A stretch of DNA of 64,000 nt from positions 202,062-266,061 of the forward strand of contig NZ_CALCZQ010000052.1 of the NCBI RefSeq assembly GCF_937903345.1. Direction: 5' to 3'. The DNA comes from an uncultured Emticicia sp. (GTDB lineage: Bacteria; Bacteroidota; Bacteroidia; Cytophagales; Spirosomataceae). The position numbers were made by a program, and so were the translations under genes. The notes under the pieces are model-generated. The model was not told where the DNA came from, searched no databases, and saw only the letters and a program-made list of their open reading frames with translations. Positions 25,101 through 31,996 of the stretch are shown in pieces (the stretch's first letter is position 1; each line of letters opens with the position of its first letter).

Positions 25101-25890
25101 TAACGAACGCCTGGAATGGCACTCGGATGATGAAATTGGTATTTTGATGCGAGAGTATAACAAAATGTTGAAAAAACTCGAAGAGAGTAAAGTGGCGTTG
25201 TCAATGAGTGAAAAACAAACAGCATGGCGAGAAATGGCTAAGCAAGTCGCTCACGAAATTAAGAACCCATTGACACCAATGAAGCTTTCGATTCAGCAAT
25301 TACAACGCACAATTGTGGTTGATAATCCGAAAACCAAAGAACGCATTGCTCGTGCCTTAAACTCATTGACCGAACAAATTGATAACATCAGCGAAATTGC
25401 CAATTCTTTTTCCGAATTTGCAAAAATGCCTGTGCCACGAAATGAGCTTTTCGACCTTGTGCCATTGATTCAGAAATCTGCTGATTTATATGCCGAAGAC
25501 GAAAGAATTTCGCTCAATGCTTATATCAAAGAAAAAGAAGCATGGGTGGTTGGAGATCACCAATTTATGAGTCGGGTAATTACGAACTTGATTATCAACG
25601 GAATACAGTCTGTACCTAAAGAAAAACGTGTAATTATTAATCTTCGATTGTATCGCAACGAAGATGATAATATTGCTATTATTGAAATCCAAGACAATGG
25701 TTCGGGGATACCAGAAAATATTCGTCAGCGTGTATTTATTCCAAATTTTACAACCAAAGATGGAGGGTCAGGGCTCGGATTGGCAATGGCTCGTAGGGGC
25801 GTAGAACACGCAGGTGGAAATATTTGGTTTGAAACCGAAACCAACCGAGGAACTACTTTTTTTATAGATTTACCGCTGGCGATTAGATAG
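22120..25890 (+). CDS. Very large membrane sensor histidine kinase, NtrY-like
   Basis: About 1256 residues. A membrane helix (about 28-48) is followed by an extracytoplasmic domain, then a block of about six or seven helices (230-500), a second large extracytoplasmic region, another helix near 745-765, a third sensor region and a helix near 945-965. The cytoplasmic part has a HAMP domain, the H-box AKQVAHEIKNPLTPMKLS (His1045), N-box NLIINGIQS, DNGSGIP and GGSGLGLAMARRG. This core is of the NtrY/AtoS type. No response regulator is adjacent. No ATG is available: the frame opens at 22105 and TTG 22120 or 22141 must serve. Confidence 0.9.
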   Translation: MSLAWFSLKSKGNILSEKALELLKKHIFLILSVVLFGVAALNFFILEKDAPGASEQHYISSIKSRVKSKILISKNELVNVSLQYQKSSGNSFLNFETHTVYPYFVFSNGQLIYWSDHRYVPDYRQLTKGEQTCLLYDDKGKYITNSVAFNLKGAKVEIFSLINLYRRFRNENDYLKNGYNHEIFITEPREISNQPNIKSLYNIDDDNGKYLFTIIPPQIEKINSPNIPTNTLFLLALSILLFGVYIIIWISRLRKKHQFGRAFILLMLYLFFVRLIMLANSIPFIFYESSLFNPKFLTVSELAPSLGDVLLNAIVVFILAVYLVQSFYRSTLYYKLFKAPKVFQNILSITLVVIAILYTFISYRNLCNIYEKSQFSLDLSLSISFATLKIATLWFYLILSAIFFLVLHLSSSLFLRINKNTKKGIINWLLGLVIGSIIIAILDQFRWIYILTGVYFLMVYHFKYTRFLYSFKYKTTIYFFTGAFVFALIAMYVIRAEEQKKDYFDKQNFGQKYLAENDLLGEGLLTRVVQTIEEDSSIREAFNRQTLAREQTQQLIKSKHLDLYFDRYDTEVLAFDSKGNSLDLMEGAKNLSFYEKTFKQLAYKTANPSVFFINDVGNNFIKQYLAFIPIQENSSLVGHVVLDLKLRDEFAQSVYPELLLDKKFTQTPDTKNYSYAIYDKANRLIFSSGSYNYIRKLPVSVLSDSILYEKGIELNDFTHVGKIGQNGRKIVISAKYQEWRNLFSNFSFLFLLSVLFIIIIMILYAIRYGLKNLNVNFATKIQLYINAAFLLPLLLVIIITLSVIDSTFINNQEQGYLDNTKNITSTVQLQLENFIQNRMSRAFLEQEINDLARDTKLDINFYSLEGKLDLTTRPLVYEYGLLSKYINPAAYRRIIEENENEALLPESLGNLKYKTAYMSIKGYDSKTIGVIGIPFFDAKPTLDRQVTDVVASILSVFASLFLILLILSYFASNILTNPLRLVAQKLKKTSLDKLNERLEWHSDDEIGILMREYNKMLKKLEESKVALSMSEKQTAWREMAKQVAHEIKNPLTPMKLSIQQLQRTIVVDNPKTKERIARALNSLTEQIDNISEIANSFSEFAKMPVPRNELFDLVPLIQKSADLYAEDERISLNAYIKEKEAWVVGDHQFMSRVITNLIINGIQSVPKEKRVIINLRLYRNEDDNIAIIEIQDNGSGIPENIRQRVFIPNFTTKDGGSGLGLAMARRGVEHAGGNIWFETETNRGTTFFIDLPLAIR

Positions 25891-25984
25891 TTATATTTTT
25901 TAAGTTAAATTTATTATTCGTCTGTATCTGATTCAACCGATGAAGCGGTAGCAAAAAATCTAAACTTGCACAAAAAATGTACAA

Positions 25985-26638
25985 ATGTACTTCTTCGATA
26001 TAAATAACATACTTTTTGAGTTTCTAGGCGTAAAAATGAGCAACCTCGAATTTTACGCAACGATTACTGGTTTAGTGGCAGTTATTCTGTCAGTTCGTGA
26101 AAATGTATGGAGTTGGGTGCTGGGCTTAGTAAATGTCGTGCTGGCCTTTCTGATGTTTTATCAGATTCAACTTTACCCTGATATGTTTTTGCAAGTATTC
26201 TTTTTTATCACAAATATCATCGGTTTTTGGCAATGGAAATTTCCGAATGCACAAGAAGCTAATTTTCGTAATGAGCTAAAAGTCAGCCAATTACCTTTGC
26301 AGCAGTTTGCTATCTATTCGATAGTTGGCTTAGTTTGTACTTATTTACTCGGCACATTTGCCAAGAACCTTAGCGACCTAATTCCGCAACTTTTCAGTAA
26401 ACCGAGTGCATTTCCTTATATGGATTCGTTTACAACCGTCATGAGTATTTTTGCTACATTTTTGCTCATCAGAAAAAAAGTAGAAGCATGGTGGACCTGG
26501 CTTGCCATTGACATGATTAGTACTTACATGTATTTTGTGAAAGAAGTTAAATTATACTCGTTGTTATATGCGGTTTTTTGTGTAATTGCACTTTTCGGAG
26601 CAATTAATTGGACTAAAGAGTATAGAAAATCTATGTAA
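25985..26638 (+). CDS. pnuC: Nicotinamide riboside transporter PnuC
   Basis: 217 residues and about seven membrane helices, the normal PnuC size. Family signatures include SVRENVWSWVLGLVNVVLAF near 35-54, DMFLQVFFFITNIIGFWQW near 66-84 and the C-terminal WWTWLAIDMISTYMYFVKEV near 175-195. PnuC moves nicotinamide riboside down its gradient, trapped inside by phosphorylation by NadR. No NadR kinase gene is adjacent. The long start (MYFFDINNIL) is kept because PnuC usually has a short helix before the MSNLEFYATITG segment; ATG 26036 is an alternative. Confidence 0.93.
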   Translation: MYFFDINNILFEFLGVKMSNLEFYATITGLVAVILSVRENVWSWVLGLVNVVLAFLMFYQIQLYPDMFLQVFFFITNIIGFWQWKFPNAQEANFRNELKVSQLPLQQFAIYSIVGLVCTYLLGTFAKNLSDLIPQLFSKPSAFPYMDSFTTVMSIFATFLLIRKKVEAWWTWLAIDMISTYMYFVKEVKLYSLLYAVFCVIALFGAINWTKEYRKSM

Positions 26639-26783
26639 GCTTAACAGGCAAGTACAGGATAGTTATATGATTTTTTTGAGAGAAAATTGCTTCAGTTTTA
26701 CAATAGCATTCAGCGAAACATCGCAGTGAATTTATCATTTAACATTAATCATCGCACGGGCGACCCCGTTATCATTAATTAAG

Positions 26784-28061
26784 ATGCTCAATAACGATAT
26801 TATTCAACAACAAAACGAAAAATTACAGGCTGAACATCAGTTTAGATTGACATATTTAGCCGAACTCCTCGACCGTAAAGGTATTGATATTCAAACAATT
26901 ATTGATAAAATTAAGGCTTTTCAAGTAGCTATTCCGAGTTGGGCTTTGGGAACAGGCGGCACTCGCTTCGGGCGTTTTCCGAATGGTGGTGAGCCAAGAA
27001 ATTTAGAAGAAAAAATTGAAGATGTGGGTTTGATTCACCAATTAAATCGTTCCTCAAACTCCATTTCGTTACACATTCCGTGGGATATTCCAACTGATGC
27101 CAATGCCATCAAACAATTATTGAAAGCCAATGATTTGACGATTGACTCGGTAAACTCTAATACTTTTCAAGACCAAAAAGACCAATCTTATTCATATAAA
27201 TTTGGCTCACTTTCGCATACCAAAAGCGAAGTGCGTGAGTTGGCAATTCAGCATAATATTCAGTGTGTGGAATACGGTAAAATGCTTGATTCCAAGGTAC
27301 TTACGGTTTGGTTGGCTGATGGTTCAAACTTCCCTGGACAATCGCATTTCAGAAGTGCCTATCAACGCACAAGCGATTCATTATCAAGTATTTACAAATC
27401 AATGCCAGACGACTGGACGATGTTGATAGAATACAAGCCTTACGAGCCGCATTTCTATTCAATGGTGATTCCTGATTGGGGAACTTCCTACTCGCTTTGT
27501 CAAAGTGTAGGAAAAAATGCCCAAGTTTTAGTTGATTTAGGACACCATTTGCCAAACACTAACATCGAACAAATTGTTGGACGATTAATGCACTTTGGTC
27601 GCCTTGGTGGTTTCCACTTCAATGGATCAATGTACGGCGATGACGATCTGACAACCGGAAGTATTAAACCTTATCAATTCTTCTTGATTTTCAACGAATT
27701 GGTAGATGGAATGCAAGACGATAGCGTGAAAAATCCGCCCTTAGCATGGATGATTGATGCAAGCCATAATACAAAAGACCCAATCGAAGATTTATTACAA
27801 TCGGTCAATGCCATTCTGACGACTTACGCAAAAGCACTTTTGGTTGATAGAGTAGCATTAGCTGATGCCCAAGAAAGCAACGATGTGCTGCGTGCCGAAG
27901 AATTATTGCGTGATACTTTCTTGACTGATGCAAGGGCATTAGTAGCAGAAGCTAGTCGCCAAGCAGGTGGAGCAATCGACCCAATTGCAACTTTCCGTGA
28001 AGGAAAAGTTAGAAGCGGATTGATTGATAAAAGAGGGTTTAGTATGGCTACGGGGCTGTAA
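26784..28061 (+). CDS. rhaI: L-rhamnose isomerase, RhaI type
   Basis: 425 residues of the xylose-isomerase-like TIM-barrel superfamily, the size of the RhaI/Pseudomonas stutzeri type. Recognisable blocks are IPSWALGTGGTRFGRFPNGG near 50-69, SLHIPWDIP near 95, ADGSNFPGQ near 173 and LVDLGHHLPNTNIEQIVG near 250. Acidic and His residues of the metal site lie in EYKPYEPHFYS and the GGFHFNGSMYGDDDLTTGS segment. It converts L-rhamnose to L-rhamnulose. The lactate oxidation operon lutABC follows directly, which fits because rhamnose breakdown yields L-lactaldehyde and then L-lactate. The kinase and aldolase genes are not in the window. Confidence 0.9.
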   Translation: MLNNDIIQQQNEKLQAEHQFRLTYLAELLDRKGIDIQTIIDKIKAFQVAIPSWALGTGGTRFGRFPNGGEPRNLEEKIEDVGLIHQLNRSSNSISLHIPWDIPTDANAIKQLLKANDLTIDSVNSNTFQDQKDQSYSYKFGSLSHTKSEVRELAIQHNIQCVEYGKMLDSKVLTVWLADGSNFPGQSHFRSAYQRTSDSLSSIYKSMPDDWTMLIEYKPYEPHFYSMVIPDWGTSYSLCQSVGKNAQVLVDLGHHLPNTNIEQIVGRLMHFGRLGGFHFNGSMYGDDDLTTGSIKPYQFFLIFNELVDGMQDDSVKNPPLAWMIDASHNTKDPIEDLLQSVNAILTTYAKALLVDRVALADAQESNDVLRAEELLRDTFLTDARALVAEASRQAGGAIDPIATFREGKVRSGLIDKRGFSMATGL

Positions 28062-28125
28062 ATTTCGGTCTGTATAGAAGGTCTGACCGCACTCTTACAG
28101 CGAAAAAACATAATTCATCAAAACA

Positions 28126-28151
28126 AAGGTCAGGCGTTCAATACTGACCTT
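28126..28151 (+). promoter_or_regulatory. Inverted repeat between rhaI and lutA
   Basis: AAGGTCAG (28126-28133) and CTGACCTT (28144-28151) form a perfect 8-bp inverted repeat with a 10-nt loop, ending 19 nt before the lutA ATG. A further CTGACC copy lies at 28083-28088. It could be an operator or an attenuating hairpin; there is no T-run to make it a terminator. Confidence 0.45.
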
Positions 28152-28170
28152 AACTTTAGCCCTTAAAAAT

Positions 28171-28911
28171 ATGAAAGTAGCCTTATTTATACCTTGTTAC
28201 GTTGACCAGTTTTACCCGAATGTGGGTATTGCGACCTTGCAATTATTGGAAAAATTGGGCGTGGAAGTTGTGTTTCCGATGAAACAAACTTGTTGTGGGC
28301 AACCGATGGCAAACGGTGGTTGTGAACAAGATTCAAAAGTTGTATATGAACATTTTGTAGGTACATTTTCTGAGTTTGATTACATCGTTACACCTTCGGG
28401 AAGCTGTACTTATCATATCAAGAAACATTACGATATTATTGAGCAAACGCCAGCCGTCCAGAAAGTTAGAAAGTCGGTTTATGAATTAGTTGATTTTATC
28501 GAAAATGTTGTAAAAATAGAAGAAATTCCTGTCGATTTTCCACACAAAGTTGGTTTACATTTAAGTTGTCACGGACAGCGTGGACTTCGCCAGGCCAATG
28601 CTTCCGAAATTACAGGCGTTCGAGATGGACAAATTTCTAAACTTCTCCGAAAACTAAAAGGAATCGAACTAACCGAATTGAATCGAAACGACGAATGTTG
28701 CGGTTTTGGAGGAATGTTTTGTGTAACAGAAGAAGCAGTTTCTGCACGCATGGGGCAAGACCGAATTGTTGACCATTTATGCAACGGAACGAAGGTTCTG
28801 ACGGGAGGAGATGTATCTTGCTTGATGCACCTCGAAGGCATCGTAAAACGTCAAAACGCACCAATAAAAGTAATGCACATTGCCGAAATTTTGAACGGAA
28901 ATCAACCATGA
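28171..28911 (+). CDS. lutA: L-lactate utilisation protein LutA
   Basis: 246 residues with two cysteine-rich CCG domains: MKQTCCGQPMANGG near 38-51 and NDECCGFGGMFCV near 174-186, plus LHLSCHGQRG near 131. This matches LutA/YkgE, the iron-sulfur subunit related to the GlpC/HdrD family. With LutB and LutC it oxidises L-lactate to pyruvate in the cytoplasm. Its stop overlaps the lutB start (ATGA at 28908-28911), so translation is coupled. Placement after the rhamnose isomerase suggests induction during growth on rhamnose. Confidence 0.94.
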   Translation: MKVALFIPCYVDQFYPNVGIATLQLLEKLGVEVVFPMKQTCCGQPMANGGCEQDSKVVYEHFVGTFSEFDYIVTPSGSCTYHIKKHYDIIEQTPAVQKVRKSVYELVDFIENVVKIEEIPVDFPHKVGLHLSCHGQRGLRQANASEITGVRDGQISKLLRKLKGIELTELNRNDECCGFGGMFCVTEEAVSARMGQDRIVDHLCNGTKVLTGGDVSCLMHLEGIVKRQNAPIKVMHIAEILNGNQP

Positions 28912-30296
28912 ACCACCAAAATCACCCAGAATTAGCCGAAGCTTTCAACAAAGATTTTGAGCGTACGACTTGGCACGATGAAACGCTCTGGTTTGTGCGT
29001 CAGAAGCGAGATAAAGCAGTTTATCCAATTCCAGAATTTCAGGATTTACGCACACTTGCGTCCGAAATCAAAGACCATACCCTGAGTAATCTTGATAATT
29101 ATCTTATTGAATTTGAGCAAAATGCCATAAAAAATGGTGTAAAAGTGCATTGGGCAGCCGATGCTGCCGAGCACAACCAAATTGTGATGGAAATTATCAA
29201 AAGTTCGAGCAAAGTTGAGGGAAGAAATCCTCGTTTGGTGAAAAGCAAATCAATGCTCACCGAAGAATGTCACTTGAATGGTTTTCTGGAAAATAATAAT
29301 ATTGATGTAGTTGATACCGACCTAGGCGAACGTATCGTGCAGTTTAGAAACGAACCTCCAAGCCACATTGTATTGCCCGCCATTCACCTCAAAAAAGAAG
29401 ATGTTGGTGAAACTTTTCACGTACATTTGGGTACGACCAAAGGCGAAAAAGACCCCCAAATTTTGACTGAAGCGGCACGTCAGCACCTCAGAGGAAAATT
29501 TGTAGCGGCTGACGTGGCTCTTACGGGTGTGAATTTTGCGATAGCCGAAACTGGTAGTTTTGTGGTTTGTACCAACGAAGGTAATGCAGATTTAGGTGTT
29601 AATTTAGCAAAGGTGCATATTGCTTGTATGGGTATCGAAAAGATTATTCCCAAACTTCATCATTTATCAGTTTACACCCGATTACTCGCCAGAAGTGCTA
29701 CTGGTCAGCCAATAACGACTTATACTTCCCATTTTACAAAGCCAGCCGAAGGAAAAGAAATGCACATCGTGATTGTGGATAATGGTAGAACGCAACAACT
29801 CGGTAGAGCAGATTTTCGTGCTTCATTGAAATGTATTCGTTGCGGTGCTTGTATGAATACCTGTCCAGTTTATCGTCGTAGTGGTGGACATAGCTACGAT
29901 TTTACCGTGCCCGGCCCAATTGGTGCGATTCTTTCTCCGAATATTGATTTGCACAAGCATAAAAGCTTGCCATTCGCTTCTACGCTTTGTGGTTCTTGCT
30001 CCGACGTTTGCCCAGTAAAAATTGATATTCATGTGCAGCTTTATAAATGGCGACAAATTGTAGGGCAAGCTAATGAACTTACTGCCGCTAAAAAATGGGG
30101 TATGAAAGGCATGGCGAAGGTACTTTCGATGCCAAAAGTATATGATTTGAGTGGAAAACTGGCTCGTGGAGCTTTGCGAATTTTACCGCATGGACTTACT
30201 CACAATCAAAGCATGAATCCATGGGCAAAAGCGAGAGAGCTGCCCGACGCTCCGAAGCAGAGTTTTAAGGAATGGTATGAGGAAAATAGACAATGA
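28908..30296 (+). CDS. lutB: L-lactate utilisation iron-sulfur protein LutB
   Basis: 462 residues from the ATG overlapping the lutA stop; longer in-frame starts would run back through lutA. The DUF162-type domain fills the first 300 residues (HVHLGTTKGEKDP, GVNFAIAETGSFVVCTNEGN). Two 4Fe-4S sites follow: CIRCGACMNTCPVYRRSGG near 309 and CGSCSDVCPVKIDIH near 361. A C-terminal DUF3390-like tail ends with SFKEWYEEN. LutB is the central electron-transfer subunit of the lactate oxidase complex. Confidence 0.95.
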   Translation: MNHQNHPELAEAFNKDFERTTWHDETLWFVRQKRDKAVYPIPEFQDLRTLASEIKDHTLSNLDNYLIEFEQNAIKNGVKVHWAADAAEHNQIVMEIIKSSSKVEGRNPRLVKSKSMLTEECHLNGFLENNNIDVVDTDLGERIVQFRNEPPSHIVLPAIHLKKEDVGETFHVHLGTTKGEKDPQILTEAARQHLRGKFVAADVALTGVNFAIAETGSFVVCTNEGNADLGVNLAKVHIACMGIEKIIPKLHHLSVYTRLLARSATGQPITTYTSHFTKPAEGKEMHIVIVDNGRTQQLGRADFRASLKCIRCGACMNTCPVYRRSGGHSYDFTVPGPIGAILSPNIDLHKHKSLPFASTLCGSCSDVCPVKIDIHVQLYKWRQIVGQANELTAAKKWGMKGMAKVLSMPKVYDLSGKLARGALRILPHGLTHNQSMNPWAKARELPDAPKQSFKEWYEENRQ

Positions 30297-30377
30297 ACAA
30301 TTATCAATTATCAATCGGACGTAGTTTCTCCGAGCGACCGTCGTTATTTAATTTAATTATTTGGTAATCAAGTATCT

Positions 30378-30941
30378 ATGACCAGCAGAGAAAAGATATT
30401 ATCGAGTATCGCAAGCAATAAACCTTCGTTGGTATCATTGCCAAATGTGCCAATTTTTGAAGGCGATGGAAGCGTTGAGCGATTCAAAACCGTATTGGAA
30501 AGTATTGGGGGAACGGCTGTGGAACTTACTACAAAATCAGAATGTCAAGAAGCAATTGACAAATATTACCATGATTTAGTAAATATAGCTTCTGATATTG
30601 TCAATGCAAACGTTCCCATAAATCTTGCTACAACCAAAGAAATTTTGGAGCAAGTTGATTTAGCGGTTATTCAAGGAGAAATTGGTGTGGCAGAAAATGG
30701 CACAATTTGGGTGCCTGAAAGTAATATGCTTAATCGTGCTTTGCCATTTATTACTCAACATTTAGTTTTGGTACTTGACAAAAAGAATATCGTGGCCAAT
30801 ATGCAACAAGCTTATGACAAACTCGAAGGTGTAGATAGTTACGGTGTCTTTATAGCTGGTCCATCAAAAACAGCAGACATTGAGCAATCATTGGTTATTG
30901 GAGCTCACGGTGCGAGGAGTATGATGGTGTTGATTTATTAA
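30378..30941 (+). CDS. lutC: L-lactate utilisation protein LutC
   Basis: 187 residues of the LUD (DUF162) family. Visible blocks are MTSREKILSSIASNK at the start, VIQGEIGVAENGTIWVPES near 94-112, ITQHLVLVLDKKNIV near 132 and the end IAGPSKTADIEQSLVIGAHG, typical of LutC/YkgG. It completes the lutABC set needed for L-lactate oxidation. The 81-nt gap after lutB holds no promoter of the TAnnTTTG kind, so it is probably in the same transcript. A long hairpin terminator follows. Confidence 0.93.
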   Translation: MTSREKILSSIASNKPSLVSLPNVPIFEGDGSVERFKTVLESIGGTAVELTTKSECQEAIDKYYHDLVNIASDIVNANVPINLATTKEILEQVDLAVIQGEIGVAENGTIWVPESNMLNRALPFITQHLVLVLDKKNIVANMQQAYDKLEGVDSYGVFIAGPSKTADIEQSLVIGAHGARSMMVLIY

Positions 30942-30962
30942 AATTTAATGCTGTATGCGTTA

Positions 30963-31029
30963 GGCTATATGCTTTAAGCGATTAAAATAGCTCTTTTTAC
31001 ATATAGCTTATGGCATAATGCGTATAGCC
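30963..31029 (+). terminator. Terminator after lutABC
   Basis: GGCTATATGC (30963-30972) pairs with GCGTATAGCC (31020-31029) over 10 bp with one wobble; the 47-nt interior has further complementary pieces (GCTTTAAGC and ATAGCTTATGG). T5 follows. A related sequence is found near 42434, so it may derive from a dispersed repeat. Confidence 0.6.
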
Positions 31030-31047
31030 TTTTTCATTTCACCATCA

Positions 31048-31200
31048 CTAAAGACTGATACACTCTGAAAAATCAGATTTTGGTAGTATCTCGATGGCTT
31101 CAGTCATAGTCATTCGAAAGATAGTCTTCTTTTTCGATTCCTTATAAGTTAGATAATTACTTTCTGATTCTACAAAAAGTAGGTTTTCGAAGCATCTTCT
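31048..31200 (-). pseudogene. Remnant of a LytTR-family response regulator
   Basis: Fifty codons are open before the stop at 31048-31050, and a stop at 31201-31203 blocks the frame upstream. The translation, read from the minus strand, contains NLLFVESESNYLTYKESKKK and then TIFRMTMTEAIEILPKSDF. This is the strand-1 to helix pattern of the LytTR DNA-binding domain (ILFIES..NY...., R.TM...E..L...F). Neither the receiver domain nor the last half of LytTR (the IHRSYLVN part) is present. The sequence is a decayed gene fragment, not a functional gene. Confidence 0.7.
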
Positions 31201-31996
31201 TCATTTGCTTTCGTTTTTTGAACAATCTGATTTCGATGATTGAAAAGTGCTGAAATAAGATAATTTGATGTATAACCTGGTAAGGAGAATCAAAGATTTT
31301 GGTACGGGTAAGAGAATTTTTGGTATAAATAGCAGCAAAAAAATATTATGGTCAATGACAATTTTTTTCGTACTTTTAGCATGCATCTAATTTTGTTGTT
31401 GTCACATCAATTATTTTTAATTTCTTCGCCGATTTTAAGAATAAGTTCCTCCAAATTAACTTTTCTTGTCAATTCTACTAATTTTAGTCTTTCTAAAAAT
31501 TAAAATAATCTATTCTTATCCATCAATGATTTATCAATACTCATAATATATAGATCGATGCTGGTTTGCACTTCTATTGCATTCATACTATAGTTATTTT
31601 AAATGAAGTTACACATTTCCCGACTTGCTTCAAATTCACTTGTTGAGCTGTCATTTAAGTATTTTTGATTGTGTTTTTAGTAGCAAATTGAATCAAAAAT
31701 ATCACATTGGTGGTTAAAACTAAAACCACTGTGATGACCTCCAACAGCTTTGTGACCAATTAATCAATCCATGTGATTTGCTTTGGCATAATAATTCGCA
31801 TTTCTTTGTGGAACGAAACGGTTCGCCGTAGCGATTGAACTTCGTTCAAAAGATTGAAGAAAGTATAACAATTTATTGAAAGTATTTTCAGACTTTTACG
31901 TTGTAAAAAGCTGCTCTTTTAAATTTGATTAATAATTTTAAAAACTATTGACTGTCGTGCGGAATGTCGCTCGATATTGACGGTAGACTTCAAAAT
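31201..31996. other. Gene-poor AT-rich stretch
   Basis: No intact gene. A minus-strand fragment near 31395-31500 reads VELTRKVNLEELILKIGEEI before stops, which may be another decayed piece, not recognised. Near 31805-31850 there is a short GC-richer hairpin sequence (GAACGAA ... TTCGTTC) similar to that at 7257-7278. The minus-strand frame 31201-31386 looks like chance. Confidence 0.5.

Noticed and set aside
31201..31386. 61-codon minus-strand open frame
   Set aside because: No recognisable protein pattern; lies in a different frame from the LytTR remnant beside it.
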